A stretch of DNA of 8,313 bases from an uncultured Prevotella sp. (GTDB lineage Bacteria > Bacteroidota > Bacteroidia > Bacteroidales > Bacteroidaceae), in the NCBI GenBank assembly GCA_947095945.1, contig CAMUQM010000080.1, forward strand, positions 1-8,313, in the 5' to 3' direction. The translations under genes were made by a program, and so were the position numbers. The first letter of the stretch is position 1. Each line of letters opens with the position of its first letter. This document shows positions 5,125-8,313 of the stretch, piece after piece. The notes below the pieces were generated by a model. It was not told the origin of the DNA and did no database searches. It saw only the letters and a program-made list of their open reading frames with translations.

Positions 5125-6375
5125 CTAATGTGTTGCCTGATAATACAGATTTTTATTCCAGAATCGTGTAACATCAGGATTACTTGAGGGGTCAGAGATA
5201 GTTATACCCGAATAAGTTCGGATAGGCAGTACATCTCCACTACGGCTACGAACAGCAGTATAATACGATGGTGTATTTCCTTTCTCAGGAACAAGAAGGT
5301 TAAGCTGTTGGTTGAATCTTGCCAATAAAAGTGGGTTATTCTGTAATATAGTACGTCCATAATCTCCCATATCATAGAACATTGAAGGGGTGTAACCATC
5401 CATACTCTGGAGGTTACTTTCCACAAATGGAGAGAGAGAAGCAGATGTATTAACCTCCTTCATGAGGTTCACCATACCCTCAACCTGCGAACAATCAATT
5501 ACACTGATAGTACCATAAGGATAAGGAGAACCGTTATACGTATAATTGCTATAGAAGTTTATAAAGGTGTTACAGATACTTCTATAGTTTGGATTCACCT
5601 TTGACAGTTCACCCCACAAGAGCTTATAAGGCATACCATAAGCCATAATCTCTGTAGGGCTTCCAATAATATGATTTGTAGCATTACGGAGCTCGTAAGC
5701 AACTTCAATACCTGTCATATTACAATCGTCGAAGAGAATGTACTGGAACTTACCTATACCTGAATCTTCGATACCCTTATCAAAGGCTGAGATATCAGTC
5801 TGATAAGCATCACCACCCAACCAACGCGTTGGAGGTCCTGCCATACCTGCATCTCTATCAAGTCCGAAAGGAGAAACTGCTAAACGAGCACGGCGTGTAC
5901 TTGGCTTACCGGGAATCCATCCCATACCATGACAACCCACAATCATTGAGTAATACTTAGCTGGTGCTTCCTGCTTAACACGCTTCAACATCGTTGTTAT
6001 CCACTCTGCTGAATTTAGCTTTAAGCCTGACAATGTGTTGTTATAGATAGCAACTGTATCGTCTACACAGTCTCCATTCTGATACTTAACATTAATCAAA
6101 GCACCCTTATTCACCTTCGTAGAGATAAATATCATGAGTCTCTTGTTGCCAAGTCCACCCTGACTAACAATAGCACTCTTTATGTCTTGTATGTTAGTTA
6201 AAAAGAATCCGTAAAGTCCTGAATCTTGCTCATTAGCGCCCGACCATGGCATATAAACAAAGATAGTATTCTCTACCTCAGTGGATGGTTGGGGTGTTGG
6301 GTCTGGGTCTTCACCGCTACAAGAGGCAAAAAAAACAAGCATTGCCAGCTGTAAAAATAGGAAGATTTTCTTCAT
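5125..6375 (-). CDS. Clostripain-like (peptidase family C11) cysteine peptidase lipoprotein
   Basis: The 416-residue product starts MKKIFLFLQL with a lipoprotein signal ending FFAS and lipid-modified Cys19, followed by SGEDPDPTPQP; an acidic stretch right after the cysteine is typical of Bacteroidota lipoproteins exported to the cell surface. The C11 catalytic dyad is visible: His149 in VGCHGMGW and Cys218 in LFDDCNMTGIEVAYEL. Family members cleave after Arg or Lys and often self-activate by cutting a loop between the two catalytic residues; here that loop (about 154-195) is long and contains STRRARLA, a plausible processing site. A start at 6417 would add 14 residues before the signal peptide, so 6375 is preferred. 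It follows tyrS on the same strand, but a terminator lies between them. No consensus promoter is obvious in the 128-bp gap. The substrate is unknown. Confidence 0.87.
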   Translation of the reverse strand: MKKIFLFLQLAMLVFFASCSGEDPDPTPQPSTEVENTIFVYMPWSGANEQDSGLYGFFLTNIQDIKSAIVSQGGLGNKRLMIFISTKVNKGALINVKYQNGDCVDDTVAIYNNTLSGLKLNSAEWITTMLKRVKQEAPAKYYSMIVGCHGMGWIPGKPSTRRARLAVSPFGLDRDAGMAGPPTRWLGGDAYQTDISAFDKGIEDSGIGKFQYILFDDCNMTGIEVAYELRNATNHIIGSPTEIMAYGMPYKLLWGELSKVNPNYRSICNTFINFYSNYTYNGSPYPYGTISVIDCSQVEGMVNLMKEVNTSASLSPFVESNLQSMDGYTPSMFYDMGDYGRTILQNNPLLLARFNQQLNLLVPEKGNTPSYYTAVRSRSGDVLPIRTYSGITISDPSSNPDVTRFWNKNLYYQATH

Positions 6376-6391
6376 AATGAATCTTTTTAGC

Positions 6392-6421
6392 CCCATGAAT
6401 ATTATGTAGGAATTCAATGGG
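6392..6421 (-). other. Weak dyad in the leader of the C11 peptidase gene
   Basis: CCCATGAAT (6392-6400) pairs with ATTCAATGGG (6412-6421) with a single bulged base, giving a 9-bp stem 17 nt upstream of the peptidase start. It could be a leader hairpin or operator; it is short and may be chance. Confidence 0.25.
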
Positions 6422-6433
6422 AGTGGTTAATCA

Positions 6434-6473
6434 AAAAGCCTTGCAACGCCACAATGGACGTAGTAAGGCTTTT
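6434..6473 (-). terminator. Intrinsic terminator after tyrS
   Basis: AAAAGCCTT (6434-6442) pairs with AAGGCTTTT (6465-6473); inside, CCA and TGG with flanking ACG and CGT extend the stem to a small loop. On the minus strand the hairpin is followed by TTTTTGATT, a U-tract. It lies 30 nt after the tyrS stop and separates tyrS from the C11 peptidase gene. A further 8-bp hairpin, TTGTGAAA/TTTCACAA (6494-6514), overlaps the tyrS stop codon. Confidence 0.78.
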
Positions 6474-6503
6474 CATAGTTATGTATTGATAGTTTGTGAA
6501 AAC

Positions 6504-7802
6504 TTATTTCACAATAATCAGAGAGTAATTCTTCTTACCTTTCTGTACGAGGAGATACTTACCATCAATAAGGTCCTCAGCTGTTACTGGCTGATCAAAG
6601 GCTGCAAGCTTCTCCTTATTGAGTGCTACACCACCACCCTTTACGAGCTTACGCATCTCACTCTTACTTGGGAAGATCTGCATACCCTCCTGATTGAAGA
6701 CATCAACTGCAGGCTGTCCAAGCACATCCTTTGATACTTCATAATGTGGTACATCCTTGAATACATCGGTAAAGGTCTGCTCATCTAACTGCAACAAGTT
6801 CTCCTTTGTACTCTTACCAAAGAGGATGTTAGAGGCTGCAATAGCCATATCGAGATCCTCCTGAGAGTGAACCATACGGGTAACTTCCTCTGCAAGACGG
6901 TACTGAAGTGTACGACGACCTGGGTCTTGACGATGCTCTTCAACGAGGCTATCGATAACATCCTTCTCCAAAGAAGTGAAAATCTTGATATACTTCTCGG
7001 CATCATCATCACTAACATTCAACCAGAACTGATAGAAAGCGTATGGTGTAGTACGGTTACGATCGAGCCAGATATTACCGCTTTCAGTCTTGCCAAACTT
7101 CTTACCATCTGCCTTTGTAATCAATGGACAAGTAAGGCAATATGCCTCAGTCTCGTTACTAATCGTACGACGGATAAGCTCTGTACCAGTAGTCATATTA
7201 CCCCACTGGTCATTACCACCCAACTGCAACTTCACACCAAACTTCTCATAGAGATAGAGGAAGTCGTAACCCTGCAGAAGCTGATAGGTAAACTCAGTAA
7301 AGCTAAGTCCGTCGCGAGTCTCACCACTCAAGCGCTTCTTCACGCTATCCTTAGCCATCATATAGTTGACAGTGATGTGCTTACCAACCAATCGAGCAAA
7401 ATCAAGGAAGCTAAAGTCCTTCATCCAATCGTAGTTATTCACCATCTCAGCTTTGTTAGGCTCGTTGCCATCGAAGTCAAGGAACTTACTTACCTGCTTC
7501 TTGATAGCCTCTTGGTTATGGTAAAGTGTTTCTGTATCAAGGAGGTTACGCTCCTGACTCTTACCAGAAGGGTCGCCAATCATACCTGTAGCACCACCAA
7601 CAAGGAGGTAAGGCTTATGTCCGCAACGCTGTAAATGGCGCAACATCATGATACCACAAAGGTGTCCGATGTGCAATGAGTCAGCAGTTGGGTCAGTACC
7701 CAAGTAAGCTGAAACCATTTCTTTCTGAAGCATTTCCTCAGTACCCGGCATCATCTGAGCCAGCATGCCACGCCAACGGAGTTCTTCTACAAAGTTCTTC
7801 AT
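6504..7802 (-). CDS. tyrS: Tyrosyl-tRNA synthetase
   Basis: This 432-residue class I aminoacyl-tRNA synthetase joins tyrosine to tRNA-Tyr using ATP. The HIGH motif is at 44-47 (DSLHIGHLCG), the tyrosine/tRNA pocket at YQLLQGYDF (173-181) and LGGNDQWGN (194-202), and the KMSKS-type loop appears as KFGKT (235-239), the form usual in one bacterial TyrRS branch. A C-terminal S4-like RNA-binding domain (about 370-432, with SEMRKLVKGGGVALNKEK) completes it, and the length is normal. It lies 96 bp downstream of yidD on the same strand with no consensus promoter in the gap, so co-transcription with rnpA-yidD is likely, and it ends at its own terminator. There is no strong Shine-Dalgarno. No T-box or other leader structure is evident. 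Confidence 0.97.
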   Translation of the reverse strand: MKNFVEELRWRGMLAQMMPGTEEMLQKEMVSAYLGTDPTADSLHIGHLCGIMMLRHLQRCGHKPYLLVGGATGMIGDPSGKSQERNLLDTETLYHNQEAIKKQVSKFLDFDGNEPNKAEMVNNYDWMKDFSFLDFARLVGKHITVNYMMAKDSVKKRLSGETRDGLSFTEFTYQLLQGYDFLYLYEKFGVKLQLGGNDQWGNMTTGTELIRRTISNETEAYCLTCPLITKADGKKFGKTESGNIWLDRNRTTPYAFYQFWLNVSDDDAEKYIKIFTSLEKDVIDSLVEEHRQDPGRRTLQYRLAEEVTRMVHSQEDLDMAIAASNILFGKSTKENLLQLDEQTFTDVFKDVPHYEVSKDVLGQPAVDVFNQEGMQIFPSKSEMRKLVKGGGVALNKEKLAAFDQPVTAEDLIDGKYLLVQKGKKNYSLIIVK

Positions 7803-7898
7803 CTATGTCTTTATACTTTAAGGAGTCAAGAGTTTGAAGACATTCTACTCATTCTTCACAAGCCTCAACTCTGTATTAATATTCTATTGTGAGCATCG

Positions 7899-8201
7899 TT
7901 AGGGTACTGGGTCATAACCACTACCACCCCACGGATTGCATCTTAATATACGCCAAATTGTAAGAGCCAAACCCTTAAAAGGTCCATGCTTCAGAATCGC
8001 TTGCCTACCATACTCCGAACAGGTGGGAGTGAAGCGACAAGAAGGTGGCGTAAAAGGGGAGATGAACTGGCGATAAAAGAGTATCGGGAGTATCAATAGC
8101 CATGATAAACCACGAGTAAAAAGTTGCCATAGTTTGGCAAAAATATTTTGAGATTGCTGCTCATGTGATGCATGTTCGTTTCTCTCCATCTCATCTATCA
8201 T
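7899..8201 (-). CDS. yidD: Membrane protein insertion efficiency factor YidD
   Basis: The 100-residue protein carries the YidD signature almost in full: a hydrophobic amphipathic segment (about 32-46), YRQFISPFTPPSCRFTPTCSEYG (43-65) and the C-terminal RILRCNPWGGSGYDPVP (84-100), with conserved cysteines 55, 61 and 88. The family assists YidC-dependent insertion of inner-membrane proteins from the cytoplasmic face. The N-terminal 30 residues are polar and specific to this lineage. The start ATG overlaps the preceding rnpA stop (ATGA), and an A/G-rich GGATAGGAG lies upstream; Met5 is a possible alternative. The rnpA-yidD order is conserved in many bacteria. Confidence 0.95.
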   Translation of the reverse strand: MIDEMERNEHASHEQQSQNIFAKLWQLFTRGLSWLLILPILFYRQFISPFTPPSCRFTPTCSEYGRQAILKHGPFKGLALTIWRILRCNPWGGSGYDPVP

Positions 8202-8313
8202 ATTCGTTCTCCTATCCTTTGAAGCAGGTTACAAACCCGCTTTTCAATTGTAACAGAATCTATCAATTCGTCTGAAAGCCATATAAAAGCTATCAACAAC
8301 TGCTTATCTGTTA
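8198..8313 (-). CDS. rnpA: Ribonuclease P protein component, C-terminal end (cut by window edge)
   Basis: On the minus strand 37 codons are open from the window edge to a TGA at 8200-8198, reading TDKQLLIAFIWLSDEL and ending LLQRIGERI. Its stop overlaps the yidD start by 4 nt (ATGA), as in translationally coupled genes. The C-terminal pattern (a hydrophobic strand, then a helix ending in a basic tail) and the position immediately before yidD fit the RNase P protein, which helps the catalytic RNA remove tRNA 5' leaders. The diagnostic RNR motif lies outside the window, so the call rests on the tail and on the neighbour. Confidence 0.75.
   Translation of the reverse strand, partial: TDKQLLIAFIWLSDELIDSVTIEKRVCNLLQRIGERI

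Noticed and set aside
6417..6734. 105-codon plus-strand frame across the tyrS terminator and 3' end
   Set aside because: Most of it is antisense to the tyrS C-terminal domain and it crosses the terminator hairpin; no signature is visible.
6867..7634. 255-codon open frame on the plus strand inside tyrS
   Set aside because: It is fully antisense to an intact, motif-complete tyrS; the product is low-complexity (L, T, I rich) with no recognisable domain, as expected from a codon-usage shadow.

Overview
The window looks like a chromosomal segment of a Bacteroidota member, most likely a Prevotella-type anaerobe. Three things point there. The putative promoters match the Bacteroidota sigma consensus (TTG, about 20 bp, TAnnTTTG) and start sites lack strong Shine-Dalgarno sequences. 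The clostripain-like protease is a lipoprotein with an acidic stretch after its cysteine. The gene content (RluA-type pseudouridine synthase with a long N-terminal coiled coil, the order rnpA-yidD-tyrS) is familiar from that group. The genus is an inference from memory of related genes, not a computed match.

Layout. Positions 1-886 (minus) hold the N-terminal 295 codons of an RluA-family pseudouridine synthase that runs off the left edge. It is divergent from a secreted patatin-like phospholipase at 1150-2136 (plus). The 263 bp between them carry two short-period tandem arrays, one of 8 bp and one of 9 bp built on CTAG. Next on the plus strand come an AEC-family permease (2320-3255) and an FMN-dependent alpha-hydroxy-acid dehydrogenase (3493-4443). 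They are separated by 237 bp filled with direct and inverted copies of another 8-bp-type repeat, including two 40-nt arms in inverted orientation ending 14 nt before the dehydrogenase start. Positions 4444-5124 have no gene but contain strong structure: a 99-nt element bounded by a perfect 14-bp inverted repeat, and an 81-nt imperfect hairpin with a smaller neighbour whose substituted pairs would all be G-U only if the minus strand is transcribed. A 19-bp perfect terminator hairpin follows. The minus strand then carries, from right to left, rnpA (3' end only), yidD, tyrS with its own terminator, and a clostripain-like (C11) cysteine peptidase lipoprotein.

How the genes fit together. rnpA-yidD-tyrS is a housekeeping block (tRNA 5' processing, membrane protein insertion, tyrosyl-tRNA charging). 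The permease and the hydroxy-acid dehydrogenase are co-directional and could be a transporter/enzyme pair for a small organic acid, which is inference only. The patatin and the C11 peptidase are envelope-directed hydrolases.

The protein-coding genes are of known families. The least explained material is intergenic: the short-period arrays, the 40-nt inverted arms and the minus-strand foldable element at about 4699-4817. I see no CRISPR array, tRNA, rRNA, transposase or phage gene.
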